A stretch of DNA of 64,000 nt, taken from the NCBI RefSeq assembly GCF_005281835.1, contig NZ_RZIS01000001.1, positions 724,351-788,350 on the forward strand, in the 5' to 3' direction. Source of the DNA: Vibrio profundi (lineage in GTDB: Bacteria > Pseudomonadota > Gammaproteobacteria > Enterobacterales > Vibrionaceae). Position numbers and translations under genes: made by a program. Shown piece after piece: positions 17,913 to 28,211 of this stretch. The notes under the pieces were generated by a model. The model worked only from the letters and a program-made list of their open reading frames with translations, was not told the origin of the DNA and did no database searches. Positions within the stretch are counted from its first letter, which is position 1. Each line of letters begins with the position of its first letter.

Positions 17913-18533
17913 ATGATAATCCCCATACAGCCCTTAGTTGTACTGGGCATAATTTCATTCTTAACATTGTTCATTTTGTTTGGTGCCGTTTGGCAAGTTT
18001 TGATGGCGAGTGCCGTGATTAGCATTGTCGGTGGCAGTGTTGTGCAGTACTTGCAGCCTAAAAACGAAACCGAGTTGAACCAAGAGCTTTATAACGTTCT
18101 TTACTCCCTTCATAACGTACTCCTTCCTAGGTTGATCGTGCAATTGGATTATGCCTGCCAAGATTCAGCCAACTCTGTTGATCAGCTTTCCCATTTGTTC
18201 CGGCAACTTTCGGAGCACTCGACACGAATCAGTGGGCAACTTGCATCAAAGGAATTAACCAGTGAGCAGAGCCAGCGGTTAGCCGACAAAATGCAAGCGA
18301 CCCATTCCCAAATCATTATGTTGCTGCAGTTCGGTGATCGCACCCAGCAGATGCAAAGTGGTGTCTTTGAAGCCATGAATTTGATCAGCCATCAAGTCGA
18401 TGCCGTATTGAACGATCCGGCGAAAGCTGAAGTGTATTTTGATGAAGCAAAACTGGTGGAAGCGATCGATAACATTGAATCGCGAACCGCTGTTGATGAA
18501 GGCTCTAACAAAGAAGAAGTGACATTTTTTTAA
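17913..18533 (+). CDS. membrane-anchored helical protein with CheZ-like motif
   Basis: This first gene of the chemosensory operon is not a family I can name. From the ATG at 17913 (GGTGAG just upstream) it encodes 206 residues; a GTG at 17895 would add six. Residues 1-47 are hydrophobic, one or two membrane helices, and the rest is soluble, polar and helical. Near residue 140 it reads LLQFGDRTQQMQSGV. The pattern F-x-D-x-T-x-Q equals the FQDLTGQ active-site segment of CheZ, with Asp142 and Gln146 in the roles of the catalytic pair. Position, length and context suggest a CheY-P phosphatase held at the membrane, but the remaining sequence shows no clear CheZ similarity by eye. It is followed 15 bp later by cheY. 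Confidence 0.7.
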   Translation: MIIPIQPLVVLGIISFLTLFILFGAVWQVLMASAVISIVGGSVVQYLQPKNETELNQELYNVLYSLHNVLLPRLIVQLDYACQDSANSVDQLSHLFRQLSEHSTRISGQLASKELTSEQSQRLADKMQATHSQIIMLLQFGDRTQQMQSGVFEAMNLISHQVDAVLNDPAKAEVYFDEAKLVEAIDNIESRTAVDEGSNKEEVTFF

Positions 18534-18548
18534 ACCTGGAGAGGATGA

Positions 18549-18917
18549 ATGAGTAAAACAATCTTGATCGTGGATGATTCTGAATCTTTAAGGCAGGTCG
18601 TGAGTATTGCGTTGATGGGCGCAGGTTATCAGGTTATTGAAGCCAAAGATGGGGTGGATGGGCTTGCAAAATTAGATGGCGATAAGGTTCATTTGATCAT
18701 CAGTGATGTGAACATGCCAAATATGAACGGTATCGACTTTGTGAAATCGGTAAAGGAACTGCCTAAATACAAATTTACGCCAATCATCATGCTCACTACG
18801 GAAAGCCAACCTTATTTAATGGAAGAAAGCCGCAAGGCAGGAGCAAAAGCCTGGTTAGCTAAGCCATTCCGACCTGACCAAATGCTGCAGGCGGTTTCTA
18901 AGATCCTGGCTCCTTAA
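18549..18917 (+). CDS. cheY: CheY-like single-domain response regulator
   Basis: This 122-residue receiver domain has no output domain. The acidic pair is Asp9-Asp10 and the phospho-acceptor Asp53 sits in ISDVNMPNMNG. Thr in MLTTES and Lys in AKPFRPDQM complete the active site. GGAG lies 9 bases before the ATG. It is the expected phosphorylation target of the CheA encoded two genes downstream. Whether it binds a flagellar motor or another effector cannot be told. Confidence 0.93.
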   Translation: MSKTILIVDDSESLRQVVSIALMGAGYQVIEAKDGVDGLAKLDGDKVHLIISDVNMPNMNGIDFVKSVKELPKYKFTPIIMLTTESQPYLMEESRKAGAKAWLAKPFRPDQMLQAVSKILAP

Positions 18918-18918
18918 T

Positions 18919-19206
18919 ATGACTCCACCCGTTGATAAACAAGAATATTTGCTGCCCGCAGAACTGACGATTTATGAGGTCGGTGAAGTGTATGCGGATT
19001 TAATGGCGCTGGTGGATGACACCAAATTACTTAACCTTGATGGCTCTCGCATTGCTGAAATAGACACGGCTGGTATTCAATTGTTGCTGAGAATGTTGAA
19101 CGTGTATCCATGCCAACAGCTGCAAATCGTTAACGCGAGTTTGGTATTGGTTGAGGCGTTCGAGTTTCTTGGTGTGGTTTGGGGCGTGGAGTTAATCGAT
19201 GAGTAA
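18919..19206 (+). CDS. STAS-domain protein
   Basis: This 95-residue protein is a single STAS (anti-sigma-factor-antagonist-like) domain: NLDGSRIAEIDTAGIQLLLRML carries the conserved core, with Thr at the position phosphorylated in SpoIIAA-type proteins. STAS proteins inside chemosensory operons are known in several proteobacterial alternative Che systems. It begins 1 base after cheY and overlaps the cheA start by 8 bases, so translation is tightly coupled. No kinase or phosphatase of the SpoIIAB/SpoIIE kind is nearby. Confidence 0.85.
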   Translation: MTPPVDKQEYLLPAELTIYEVGEVYADLMALVDDTKLLNLDGSRIAEIDTAGIQLLLRMLNVYPCQQLQIVNASLVLVEAFEFLGVVWGVELIDE

Positions 19207-21382
19207 CGAAATGCAGGCAGCGCTTGCCACCTTTGTTAACGAAGCGAAGGAGTTGCTAACGGAATTGGAGCAAATCTTACTTGAGCTTGATGCTACCCAT
19301 ATAGAGCCAAGCGCAGAGCACATCAACGCAATGTTTCGTTCGATTCACACAATAAAAGGCAGCGCAGGGCTTTTCGGGCTTGATGAAATTGTTGATGTCA
19401 GTCATCGCTACGAAACGCTCCTCGATCTAGTTCGCGACAATGAGCGTGAGCTTTCTCCTGACTTGATAGAAGTAGGCTTGAAAGTGTGTGACTTGATTAA
19501 TGAATTAATCGCGCATATCGGTCAACCTCTCGAAGGTGATACTCAAGTTAAATATCAATCTTTGCATGACGCCTTAGTGGTACTTAACCCTGAAGACATA
19601 AGTACGGAGGTATCTCATGAGCTTGTGGATGAAGACAAAGCGCTAGAAGAAAAGGATCAATGCTGGCACATCTCGTTTCGACCAAACCAGCAAGTGTTTC
19701 AAGATGGATTAGATCCCAAAGCTTTCATCCATTACCTATCTCAACTGGGCTCAATCGCTTCAATAGCCGTCGTAGATGAAGCCTTAGCTGAAACAGACTC
19801 TTTCGATCCAGAGCTTTGTTATTTGGGGTTTGAGATCCGTTTAGAAACCTCAGCAAGCAAGCGACAAATCGAGGATGTGTTTGAGTTTATCCAGCAAGAT
19901 GCGGAAATTCATATCTTGCCTCCTGATAGTCAAATTCATACCTATATCGACCTTATTAACCAGCTACCAGAGCCCAATCAGAAATTAGGGGAGATTTTAG
20001 TTCGTTGCGGAGCGATAACTCCGAATGAACTAGAAACCGGGCTGGAACTACAAAGCTCTCAGAAAGAAGGTCAGTTATCGCCGCCGTTGCTTGGGAGCGT
20101 GTTAACACAAGAACAGGCGGTGTCCGCTGAAGTTGTGCAAGCCGCGGTGACTAAACAGCATCAGAAAGTCCATAGCAGTAAAACGTTAAGGGTCGAGGCA
20201 GACAAGCTAGATAAGTTAATCGATCAAGTCGGTGAAATGGTGATCACTGGCGCTAGAACGACTTTGCTTGCTCATGAAACGGGTAACGAAGCCTTAATTG
20301 AAACCATTACTCAATTAGAACGCTTAGTCGAAAATATTCGTGATAGCTCATTGCAGCTGCGTATGGTTCAAGTCGGTGACACGTTTAATAAACTTAAACG
20401 GGTAGTGCGCGATACCGCTTTATCAGTCAACAAACAGGTCTCACTCCAAATCAACGGTTCAGATACCGAGCTGGATAAAACTTTCATAGAAAAGCTGAGT
20501 GACCCGCTTACTCATATTATTCGAAACGCAATTGATCACGGTATTGAAATACCCGAAGAAAGGCGCCGTCAAGGGAAGCCCGACCAAGGCAGCATTACAC
20601 TTAATGCGTTCCACGAGTCAGGATCGATCGTGATTGAGGTGCGCGATGATGGCAGGGGGTTAGATAAAGATCGGGTACTTGAGCAAGCTCTTTCTCAAGG
20701 CTTGATCACAAGCACTTCTCATTTAAGTGAACGAGATGTCTTTTCGCTGATTTTTGAGCCGGGTTTCTCTACTTCTCAGTCCGTGACTAATTTGTCTGGT
20801 CGCGGAGTTGGGATGGATGTGGTGAAACGTAACATAGAGCAGTTGCGCGGTACCGTAGAAGTGAGTAGCGAGCCTGGAATAGGTACTGAGGTATCAATTC
20901 GGTTACCGCTAACACTGTCGATTATCGATGGGTTTATGTTCAAAGCCGCACAAGCGAGCTACGTAATTCCACTTGATAACGTGGTGGAATGCTTAGAGTT
21001 GCATGAAGTGGTATCAAAGCAAGCCATTGAAGGGCGACATTTTATTGATTTACGAGGAGAAGTGCTGCCATTTCTCCGTTTACGAGAGCTGTTTGGAATT
21101 ACGGAAATCGCCGAACATAACCAAGAGTCACTGATTGTTGTGCAGTATGGAACACTACGTGCTGGCTTGGTCGTGGACGCGTTACTGGGTGAATTCCAAA
21201 CCGTTATCAAACCATTAGGACGATTGTTTGAAGGGCTAAAAGGCATTAGTGGGGCAACCATTCTGGGGAATGGCGTAGTCGCTATCATCCTGGATGTGTT
21301 TTCACTCATTCAATCGGCTGTTAATCGACAAGAGCTCGACAGTATCGAAGCGACAAAGGATAACGACGAGCAAGGAGCATAA
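19199..21382 (+). CDS. cheA: chemotaxis histidine kinase CheA
   Basis: A 727-residue kinase. The HPt domain carries phospho-acceptor His50 in [13 protein letters not shown]. After a long middle segment (130-340) come the dimerisation helices ([16 protein letters not shown]), the ATPase domain ([30 protein letters not shown]) and a C-terminal CheW-like domain (580-710). It autophosphorylates and passes phosphate to CheY and CheB under control of the MCP encoded next. Its start lies inside the STAS gene. The middle region has no obvious P2 domain; it holds a segment around 262-320 that I do not recognise. Confidence 0.95.
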   Translation: MSNEMQAALATFVNEAKELLTELEQILLELDATHIEPSAEHINAMFRSIHTIKGSAGLFGLDEIVDVSHRYETLLDLVRDNERELSPDLIEVGLKVCDLINELIAHIGQPLEGDTQVKYQSLHDALVVLNPEDISTEVSHELVDEDKALEEKDQCWHISFRPNQQVFQDGLDPKAFIHYLSQLGSIASIAVVDEALAETDSFDPELCYLGFEIRLETSASKRQIEDVFEFIQQDAEIHILPPDSQIHTYIDLINQLPEPNQKLGEILVRCGAITPNELETGLELQSSQKEGQLSPPLLGSVLTQEQAVSAEVVQAAVTKQHQKVHSSKTLRVEADKLDKLIDQVGEMVITGARTTLLAHETGNEALIETITQLERLVENIRDSSLQLRMVQVGDTFNKLKRVVRDTALSVNKQVSLQINGSDTELDKTFIEKLSDPLTHIIRNAIDHGIEIPEERRRQGKPDQGSITLNAFHESGSIVIEVRDDGRGLDKDRVLEQALSQGLITSTSHLSERDVFSLIFEPGFSTSQSVTNLSGRGVGMDVVKRNIEQLRGTVEVSSEPGIGTEVSIRLPLTLSIIDGFMFKAAQASYVIPLDNVVECLELHEVVSKQAIEGRHFIDLRGEVLPFLRLRELFGITEIAEHNQESLIVVQYGTLRAGLVVDALLGEFQTVIKPLGRLFEGLKGISGATILGNGVVAIILDVFSLIQSAVNRQELDSIEATKDNDEQGA

Positions 21383-21384
21383 CA

Positions 21385-23412
21385 ATGCTGAACAAATTGT
21401 CTATCAAGAACAAAATCATACTCGCAATGTTAACCATGGGGATATTGCTATTGGTGATCGCGATTTCTGTTCAGGTGAAAAACCGGACTATAGAAGAATA
21501 CGCGATCAGTGTCGGGCAAAAGGATATCCCCGAAGCGATTTTGTCTTTAAGTATGCTCGATGAACTTGGAGACATGAACTCGAATGTTCTGGAGTTCATT
21601 ACAGGGGAAGCGGAAGAAAGGGATGACTTTCGAGCCAATTACACAGAATTCGTCACCTTTTTTGAAGAGTTAAAACAGCTTCAAACCGTGGATGTGGTGT
21701 TAATGCGCCAGATCGAAGATTTATCAGATCGTTATTACGCCGATGCGCAAAACTTGGTATTCAATACTTTTCACCCTACCCAAGAACAGCAAGCCGCAGA
21801 GCAGTATCGATACTTGATTGAAGAGTTTGCCATCCCATTAGAAAGGCTTCTTGATACCTTAAAAGAGGAAGAAGTTGCTGACGCCGGAAGCTCGGGTGAT
21901 TTTGAAGAAGTCGTGACCGATGACTTGCAAGGTGTACGTTACTATCTTGAGCTTATCGATGAAGAAGGCGACATGATGGCGGCGCTTAATGCGTATATGC
22001 GCGGTGAGCCTGGAGCGATTAATCAGTTTGAAAAAGAGTCGAGAAACTTCTCCAACTTCCTTGCTGAAATTAAGCCATTGGAGCGCAAACCTGCTGAGAT
22101 AAAAAGCTTGGCTGAAGTCGAGCATATGTACGATGAGCTGTATAAAGGCGGTAAAGAGATTTTCGCTTTGTATAGTCCGAGAGACAAAATCAACGCAGCG
22201 ATCGAAATAGATAAGCTTGAACATGAAGTGTTCAAAAAGTTAGAAGAAATCCTAGAAACGATTAATAACAACGCGCGACTCCAAAGTAACCAATCGCTGG
22301 ATGAGTTAATACTCGCTGCTCGTGAAAGCATTTCTTTGGTGTGGGGGCTATTAGTGGCTGCTGTCATTCTTGCGATAGTGACTGCGCTATTCTTAATTAA
22401 AGGCATCGTACTTCCAATTAAAGCCTTGGCTGAAGCAGCAGAGGATTTACGTTCTGGTGAAGGGGACCTGACTCGTCGAATTCCAGATTTTGGTAAAGAT
22501 GAAATTGGTGAAACGGCGCAAAGTTTTAATGGTTTTGTCGAACGGCTGCAAAATATTTTGCTCGACATTCAGGCGTCGGTAGAAGCCATAGCACACAGTA
22601 CAAATGAAGTGACGACGACCTCACGAATGTTGAGTTCGACTTCCAACCAATTGGCCGCGAGTGTCGAAGAAACCAGTGCGTCGCTTGATCAAATGAGTTC
22701 CTCCATTTCAATGAACACCGATAATTCTAAGGTCACCAATGGGATTGCGACTCAATCTAGTGCTGAAGCGCACGATGGGGGACAAGCGGTCAATGACACT
22801 GTAAATGCGATGACTGAGATAGCTCAGAAGATAGGCATCATTGAAGACATTGCGTACAAAACAAACTTACTCGCATTGAACGCTGCGATTGAGGCTGCAA
22901 GAGCTGGGGAGCACGGTAAAGGGTTTGCGGTTGTTGCAGATGAAGTAAGAAAGCTTGCAGAGCGTAGTCAGGTTGCCGCTCAGGAAATCAGTAGTCTAGC
23001 GGATAAGAGTGTCAAAGTAGCACAGCATGCCGGAGATATGCTTAATCGCATGGTACCAAATATCCAGAAAACGGCGGACTTAGTTCAAGAGATCACGGCC
23101 GCTTCGACGGAGCAAAGTACCAGTGTGGCGGAAATTAATCGCACGGTTTCTCAGTTGGATGATATCGCGCAACAAAATGCGTCAGCATCGGAAGAGCTTT
23201 CGTCCACTGCGATTATGGTTCAAGAACAAACTGGGGAAATCCGTAAAACCGTTGGGTTCTTTAAGCTCTCCAAAAATTCAGACCCATATCGACGCCGCGA
23301 TTATTCCCCTCTCCCTAACCAGGTTACGCACCAACAAAAAGAAGCGCGTGACCAAGAAGTTGAGGGGAAGAAGAATGACCGAACCGATGGCTTTGTGCCA
23401 TTCGACGAGTAA
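21385..23412 (+). CDS. methyl-accepting chemotaxis protein
   Basis: A 675-residue transducer. Transmembrane helix 1 is near residues 8-27 and helix 2 near 316-337. They bracket a large acidic, all-helical periplasmic domain of about 285 residues, as in helical-bundle sensors. A HAMP domain (340-395) and a signalling domain follow; the hairpin tip reads [20 protein letters not shown], then [20 protein letters not shown]. The C-terminus is a polar tail without a methylation-enzyme docking pentapeptide of the NWETF type. The ligand is unknown. The dedicated position between cheA and two cheW genes marks it as the main input of this pathway. Confidence 0.95.
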   Translation: MLNKLSIKNKIILAMLTMGILLLVIAISVQVKNRTIEEYAISVGQKDIPEAILSLSMLDELGDMNSNVLEFITGEAEERDDFRANYTEFVTFFEELKQLQTVDVVLMRQIEDLSDRYYADAQNLVFNTFHPTQEQQAAEQYRYLIEEFAIPLERLLDTLKEEEVADAGSSGDFEEVVTDDLQGVRYYLELIDEEGDMMAALNAYMRGEPGAINQFEKESRNFSNFLAEIKPLERKPAEIKSLAEVEHMYDELYKGGKEIFALYSPRDKINAAIEIDKLEHEVFKKLEEILETINNNARLQSNQSLDELILAARESISLVWGLLVAAVILAIVTALFLIKGIVLPIKALAEAAEDLRSGEGDLTRRIPDFGKDEIGETAQSFNGFVERLQNILLDIQASVEAIAHSTNEVTTTSRMLSSTSNQLAASVEETSASLDQMSSSISMNTDNSKVTNGIATQSSAEAHDGGQAVNDTVNAMTEIAQKIGIIEDIAYKTNLLALNAAIEAARAGEHGKGFAVVADEVRKLAERSQVAAQEISSLADKSVKVAQHAGDMLNRMVPNIQKTADLVQEITAASTEQSTSVAEINRTVSQLDDIAQQNASASEELSSTAIMVQEQTGEIRKTVGFFKLSKNSDPYRRRDYSPLPNQVTHQQKEARDQEVEGKKNDRTDGFVPFDE

Positions 23413-23420
23413 GGGATTGC

Positions 23421-23960
23421 ATGAGTCAGCCAAACATCAGCGCAATCAGTGACAGTGGTAAGTATTTGGAGTTTGAAGTAGCCAATAAACTCTTTGCTTA
23501 CCACATCCGTAATGTTGCAGAAATCATGGAATATCCAGAGATCGAATCTCTGCCCTTATCACCCGATTTTGTACTTGGAGCCATCAATCTACGGGGAAGT
23601 GTAATTCCGATTGTTGACCTTGCGGTGTGCTTAGGGCTCCCAATTCAACCAGTGACGGCAAAAAGTTGTGTGATTATTTCGGATGTTGAGTATCAAGGAG
23701 TGGTCTATCAAGTTGGCAACAAAGTTGATTTGGTAACACGGGTGATTGATATATCGAGTGCTCAAATTGAAAAAGCGCCGGACCTTGCCGGGCAATTGGA
23801 ACATCGAGTATTGATTGGCGTAGCGAAACTCGATACCCGATTGTTGACCATATTGAATGTCGATAAATTGCTTACCGAAGCGCAACTTCATTGGTTGGAA
23901 AAAGCGGAACTCAATAAGCCAATCACAAATGAAGATGAGTTGAGGGTAAGCCATGAATGA
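23421..23960 (+). CDS. cheW: CheW-domain coupling protein (first copy)
   Basis: This 179-residue protein is mostly one CheW domain (about 12-150: YLEFEVANKLFAYHIRNVAEIM, VLGAINLRGSVIPIVDLA). It links receptor tips to CheA. It has a 25-residue polar C-terminal extension. The last 8 bases overlap the second cheW. The two copies differ clearly, so they are old paralogues rather than a recent duplication. Confidence 0.93.
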   Translation: MSQPNISAISDSGKYLEFEVANKLFAYHIRNVAEIMEYPEIESLPLSPDFVLGAINLRGSVIPIVDLAVCLGLPIQPVTAKSCVIISDVEYQGVVYQVGNKVDLVTRVIDISSAQIEKAPDLAGQLEHRVLIGVAKLDTRLLTILNVDKLLTEAQLHWLEKAELNKPITNEDELRVSHE

Positions 23961-24495
23961 TCTCAGCAGTAGTGAAGTAGCGCCTCTTTCCAACAGTGTT
24001 AACGGGTGTTTGTTAGTCGATATTGGCGGTGAAATCTTTGGTATCTCAATCCGTAGTGTAAAAGAAGTCATTGAACTAGAAGATGTTACCCAAGTTCCCA
24101 TGTGCACGAGCACGGTCAGTGGTGTGATTAATGTGCGAGGAAGCGTTGTGCCTGTAATCGATGCTGCAAAACGCTTAGGGCTAAGAAATACCAATAGCTA
24201 CGATAAATATAGCTGCATTGTGCTTTACGATTGTATCGACGAGAGCACTCACGAAGCGATTACTATTGGCGTCTTAGTTAATCGAGTTAGGGCGATTGAA
24301 GAGCTTAGTGGGGAAGAATTAGCAGGAGCGCCGTACTTTGGTGCACATATCCCGGTCAGTTTTATTCTTCATATGGCGCGCGTCAACGAACAGGTTTTTA
24401 TTGTACTGGATATGGCCTCCATGCTCAGCATTACGTCGATCAATGAAGAAATCGTCGACTATCAAAAAGAACTATTTAAGAACATTCTTAGTTAA
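23953..24495 (+). CDS. cheW: CheW-domain coupling protein (second copy)
   Basis: This 180-residue protein is again a single CheW domain (VDIGGEIFGISIRSVKEVIELEDVT, GVINVRGSVVPVIDAAKRL). Two CheW proteins with one CheA are found in several Vibrio chemosensory clusters, including the third cluster of V. cholerae. The start overlaps the first copy by 8 bases. It may occupy a different array position, for example CheW-only rings, but nothing in the sequence shows this. Confidence 0.93.
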   Translation: MNDLSSSEVAPLSNSVNGCLLVDIGGEIFGISIRSVKEVIELEDVTQVPMCTSTVSGVINVRGSVVPVIDAAKRLGLRNTNSYDKYSCIVLYDCIDESTHEAITIGVLVNRVRAIEELSGEELAGAPYFGAHIPVSFILHMARVNEQVFIVLDMASMLSITSINEEIVDYQKELFKNILS

Positions 24496-24523
24496 CCTGC
24501 GAGCCTATGCGTAAGGAAAGCCA

Positions 24524-25333
24524 ATGGCCGAACTCTGCGACGATAGCTTCAATCAGATCAAATATCTGCTAGAAAAACTAACGGGTATTCAGCTAGCCGA
24601 GCACAAACGAATGGCGGTAATGAATAGGCTGTTAAGCCGCTTAAACCACCTTAACCTTTCGACATTTGAAGAGTATTTGGTCTACCTCAATCAGCCCGAT
24701 ACTCAGAGTGAAGTTCAAATATTCATCGATAAGTTAACCACCCACGAAACTTACTTCTACCGTGAAAATGATCAGTTTAATTGGTTGGAAGCGTATTTAT
24801 GTTCCAGAACTAAAAATGAACATGCTTTATCAGTGTGGAGCGCTGCCTGTTCGACAGGCGAAGAAGCTTATAGCTTGGCGATGATGCTGCATAACGTGCT
24901 GGGAGAAAATGGCTGGAACGTATTTGGAACAGACATTTCTCAGCTAGCGATCAAGCAGGCACAAGCAGCTACTTATCCGATGGAACGAGTTGAACGAATA
25001 CCGAGCGATTTCCGTTTACGCTACTGTTTGAAAGGTGTAGGGAAGTACGAGGGCGTCTTTACTTTGAGTAAAGAGATCAAACAACGCTGCTTCTTTTCTA
25101 CGGCGAGTCTCTTAGAGTTCAGCGATAGTCAGACCAGCCTGCACGACATCATATTCCTACGCAATATTTTGATTTATTTCTCGCCACTTAAACAAAAGCA
25201 GATTCTGCAGAACGTAATTGCTCGGCTGCAACTCGGTGGGCTGTTATTTCTCGGGCATAGTGAAAATATCGTAAAAAACGACAAGCAGCTCCAGCAAGTT
25301 GAACGGTGTATCTTTAAAAAGGTAAGCCTATGA
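24524..25333 (+). CDS. cheR: chemotaxis methyltransferase CheR
   Basis: A 269-residue S-adenosylmethionine-dependent methyltransferase that adds methyl groups to receptor glutamates. An N-terminal helical domain (1-75) precedes the Rossmann-type catalytic domain with the SAM motif VWSAACSTGEEAYSLAM, FGTDIS, and IFLRNILIYF. No tetratricopeptide extension is present. The stop overlaps the cheB start by 4 bases (ATGA). Confidence 0.95.
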   Translation: MAELCDDSFNQIKYLLEKLTGIQLAEHKRMAVMNRLLSRLNHLNLSTFEEYLVYLNQPDTQSEVQIFIDKLTTHETYFYRENDQFNWLEAYLCSRTKNEHALSVWSAACSTGEEAYSLAMMLHNVLGENGWNVFGTDISQLAIKQAQAATYPMERVERIPSDFRLRYCLKGVGKYEGVFTLSKEIKQRCFFSTASLLEFSDSQTSLHDIIFLRNILIYFSPLKQKQILQNVIARLQLGGLLFLGHSENIVKNDKQLQQVERCIFKKVSL

Positions 25334-26400
25334 GTATTAATGTATTTATTGTTGATGATTCGGCGGTTATTCGACAGGTACTGGGTGATATCGTGAATCA
25401 CGACCCTGATTTAACCTTACTTGGCACGGCACCAGATCCTATGCTCGCCATGCGAAAAATGAACAAAGCGATGCCAGATGTCATTTTACTCGACATTGAA
25501 ATGCCCAAAATGGATGGCATTACTTTTCTTAAAAAGATCATGACGGAACATGCGGTGCCTGTTGTGATTCTATCGGCCTTAACAGCTGCCAACCCTGATT
25601 TATGTTTAGAGGCCCTTTCTTCAGGGGCAATAGAAGTGGTGAATAAGCCATGTTCAAATCTCAACGATTATTTACACTCTGACGAAGTCACCCACCTACT
25701 GAGCAGCATTAAACACGCAGCAAAAGTGAAGGTGAGGCCCATGGAGTATCTATCGGACAACAGTTTCCGAAAACGTTTTTCGGCAGATGTCATCATAAAG
25801 CCGACTCGTTTGCATAAAATAGAACGCACGGAACACCTTGTTCTAATTGGTGCTTCCACTGGCGGAACGGATGCGATCGAAGTATTCCTAAATCATATGC
25901 CTGTTGACTGCCCACCTATCGTTATTGTTCAGCATATGCCCGCAAAGTTTACACACGCATTCGCTAACCGTTTGAATATCATTACTAAGCACCAAGTGGT
26001 CGAAGCTACTAATGGGCTAACACTTGAACATGGCCGGGTCTATATTGCGCCTGGTGGCGTTCATACTATGATTAATAGGAAGGATCAGACCTACCACATT
26101 GAACTAAAAGATGGCCCGCTAGTAAGCAGACATAAGCCATCAGTCGATGTGTTGTTTCGCTCTGCTGCACAGCATGCAGGACGAAATGGAATCGGCGTGA
26201 TCTTGACTGGCATGGGTGACGATGGGGCGCAAGGAATGCTAGAGCTGAAAAGGGCTGGTGCGAGTACCTTTGCTCAAAGCGAAGAAAGCTGTTTGGTATT
26301 TGGGATGCCGAAGGAAGCGATAGCACGTGGGGTCGTGGATAAAGTCTGTGCAATACAGAATTTACCTTACCATGTTCAAAAAGTGCTGGTGGAAGTATGA
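25330..26400 (+). CDS. cheB: protein-glutamate methylesterase CheB
   Basis: A 356-residue two-domain protein: a receiver (1-125; VDDS, ILLDIEMPKMDG, LSALT, KPCSN) and a C-terminal methylesterase (165-355) with nucleophile Ser in GASTGGTDAIE, His in VQHMPAKFT and Asp in TGMGDDGAQGM. It removes methyl groups from the MCP or deamidates it when phosphorylated by CheA. The stop overlaps the following EAL gene by 4 bases, which ties expression of that gene to the chemosensory operon. Confidence 0.95.
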   Translation: MSINVFIVDDSAVIRQVLGDIVNHDPDLTLLGTAPDPMLAMRKMNKAMPDVILLDIEMPKMDGITFLKKIMTEHAVPVVILSALTAANPDLCLEALSSGAIEVVNKPCSNLNDYLHSDEVTHLLSSIKHAAKVKVRPMEYLSDNSFRKRFSADVIIKPTRLHKIERTEHLVLIGASTGGTDAIEVFLNHMPVDCPPIVIVQHMPAKFTHAFANRLNIITKHQVVEATNGLTLEHGRVYIAPGGVHTMINRKDQTYHIELKDGPLVSRHKPSVDVLFRSAAQHAGRNGIGVILTGMGDDGAQGMLELKRAGASTFAQSEESCLVFGMPKEAIARGVVDKVCAIQNLPYHVQKVLVEV

Positions 26401-28055
26401 CCTATTCAAATCAGGAAGTTGAATATTTAGGTGTAATTAATGTAATACTCGATAATCAAGGGGTGATCTCTGAGTTATCGAATCAAGCGAAAGAGATTTT
26501 CCGGCTTGATGTTGGTATGAGCATGCTGACAGATTGTAGTGTTGATTTTATTGATGATGGCTACCAAACCTATCCCTTCGAGGCGCATATGCGCTTGCTA
26601 TTATCTGAAAAGTCTTCCCCAGAAAACACCACACCCTATGAGTTTGAATGTGGCATCAGCTACCCAGATCGAAATGTCGCATGGCTAAAGCTACATGTAG
26701 TCGCTTGCGACGACTCCTTAATTCTGCATTGCAGCGATAACGGTGAGCTTGTCGCTGCACGTCGCTTAAATCGCCAGCTTTCCGTGCAGGACCCTCATAC
26801 AGGGCTGCTTTATCGGGAAGCATTCCTCTCAAAAATTGAGGAAGAGAAATGCTATGGCACGGTTTGTTGTGTGCGAATCTGTAACTATCAAAGGATTAAT
26901 GAAATATGGGGTAGTGCAGTCGCTAATTTGGTGTTCATGGAAATCTTGGCGCGTGTGTACTCAGAAATCGACTCGGCTATTTGCAGTAAGCACTCGACCG
27001 ACAGCTTCATTGTATTTATCGCAGATAATGATGCGTTAGATATTGAGCATTTTTATTCGCTCTTGAACGAACCGTTTCATTTCAATGGTCGACATTTCTT
27101 CAGCAACGTTGCTCTTGGGTATTATCAAGAAAATATCGGTGACGAGCACGAACAAAGCCTCAATAAAGCGGAAATGGCGATATTGGATGTGTCTGCGGAG
27201 AGAATTCGATTGGCTGAGTTTCAAGAAGACTTGGCTAAGCAAATTGAGCATCAAAATAATCTTGAGACTGAATTTCGCTTTGCGATAAAAGCCGACAAGT
27301 TAGACGAGCACTTCTATACCACATTTCAGCCGATTCATGATTCGATGTCGGGTGCGGTAGTCGGTGCAGAATGTTTGATCCGTTGGACGCTAAAAGGTGC
27401 AATGGTGTCGCCTGTCGAGTTTATTCCAATTGCTGAAAAGACAGGTGATATTGGGTTACTGACTCAATTTAACGTGAGGAAGCTTGGTGAGTTACTGGCA
27501 ACTCTTAAAGACAAAGGGATAGATACTTCTGGCTATTTGTTTGCTCTAAACATCAGTGTGGTGGAAATCTTAGATGTCGACTTTGTCGACAAGCTCACCG
27601 AGTGTATTGCTAAACATAACATTGATAATAGCCAAATTAAGTTAGAACTTACTGAGTCGGCATTGATCGACAACTTCAACTATGTAAATCAAGTTCTACA
27701 GCAAATGCAGGATTTGGGCTTTAAAGTATCGATTGATGATTTCGGTACCGGATTTTCTAGCTTGAGCTATCTGTGTCGTTTGCGCTTCGATGAAATTAAG
27801 ATTGATCGTGCGTTTGTGACTCATGTCGTCAGTGATGAAAAATTACAAACGGTGTTTAATTCCATCGCATCTCTGGCGATCAATTTGAATAAGCCAGTGG
27901 TAGCGGAAGGGGTCGAAACTTTGGATCAACTGAATTATGCCCAAATTAAGCACGTTGATTACATTCAGGGTTATTACTTTAGTAAACCACTGCTAGAGCA
28001 GGAGTATATTGATTACCTGATCAATAGCTTGTTACCTCAAGAGCAGGAGTTTTGA
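26397..28055 (+). CDS. PAS-like / degenerate GGDEF / EAL phosphodiesterase
   Basis: This 552-residue cytoplasmic protein closes the chemosensory operon. Residues 1-120 resemble a PAS fold. A GGDEF-like domain follows (about 130-290) in which the active-site loop reads STDSF (200-204) and cannot make c-di-GMP. The EAL domain has ECL at 325-327 but keeps the catalytic residues: NISV, ELTES, IDDFGTGFSS, KIDRAF, AEGVET, QGYYF. It is therefore a likely phosphodiesterase, perhaps regulated by its degenerate GGDEF part or by the neighbouring CheY. The 4-base overlap with cheB is the strongest evidence that the two pathways are linked. Confidence 0.9.
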   Translation: MTYSNQEVEYLGVINVILDNQGVISELSNQAKEIFRLDVGMSMLTDCSVDFIDDGYQTYPFEAHMRLLLSEKSSPENTTPYEFECGISYPDRNVAWLKLHVVACDDSLILHCSDNGELVAARRLNRQLSVQDPHTGLLYREAFLSKIEEEKCYGTVCCVRICNYQRINEIWGSAVANLVFMEILARVYSEIDSAICSKHSTDSFIVFIADNDALDIEHFYSLLNEPFHFNGRHFFSNVALGYYQENIGDEHEQSLNKAEMAILDVSAERIRLAEFQEDLAKQIEHQNNLETEFRFAIKADKLDEHFYTTFQPIHDSMSGAVVGAECLIRWTLKGAMVSPVEFIPIAEKTGDIGLLTQFNVRKLGELLATLKDKGIDTSGYLFALNISVVEILDVDFVDKLTECIAKHNIDNSQIKLELTESALIDNFNYVNQVLQQMQDLGFKVSIDDFGTGFSSLSYLCRLRFDEIKIDRAFVTHVVSDEKLQTVFNSIASLAINLNKPVVAEGVETLDQLNYAQIKHVDYIQGYYFSKPLLEQEYIDYLINSLLPQEQEF

Positions 28056-28211
28056 GGCTATTTCACTTTGTTATTTCTGTTTTTGTTTTGAAGCTTGTGT
28101 GTGGAAGTAACAATCGCGCATCACGGATTGTGTAAGACAAGGTGGTGAGAAATATTAAGAGATGCATTTGAGTAGGTTTTCTCGTTACCTAATGATAAAT
28201 AAGTAGCGATA

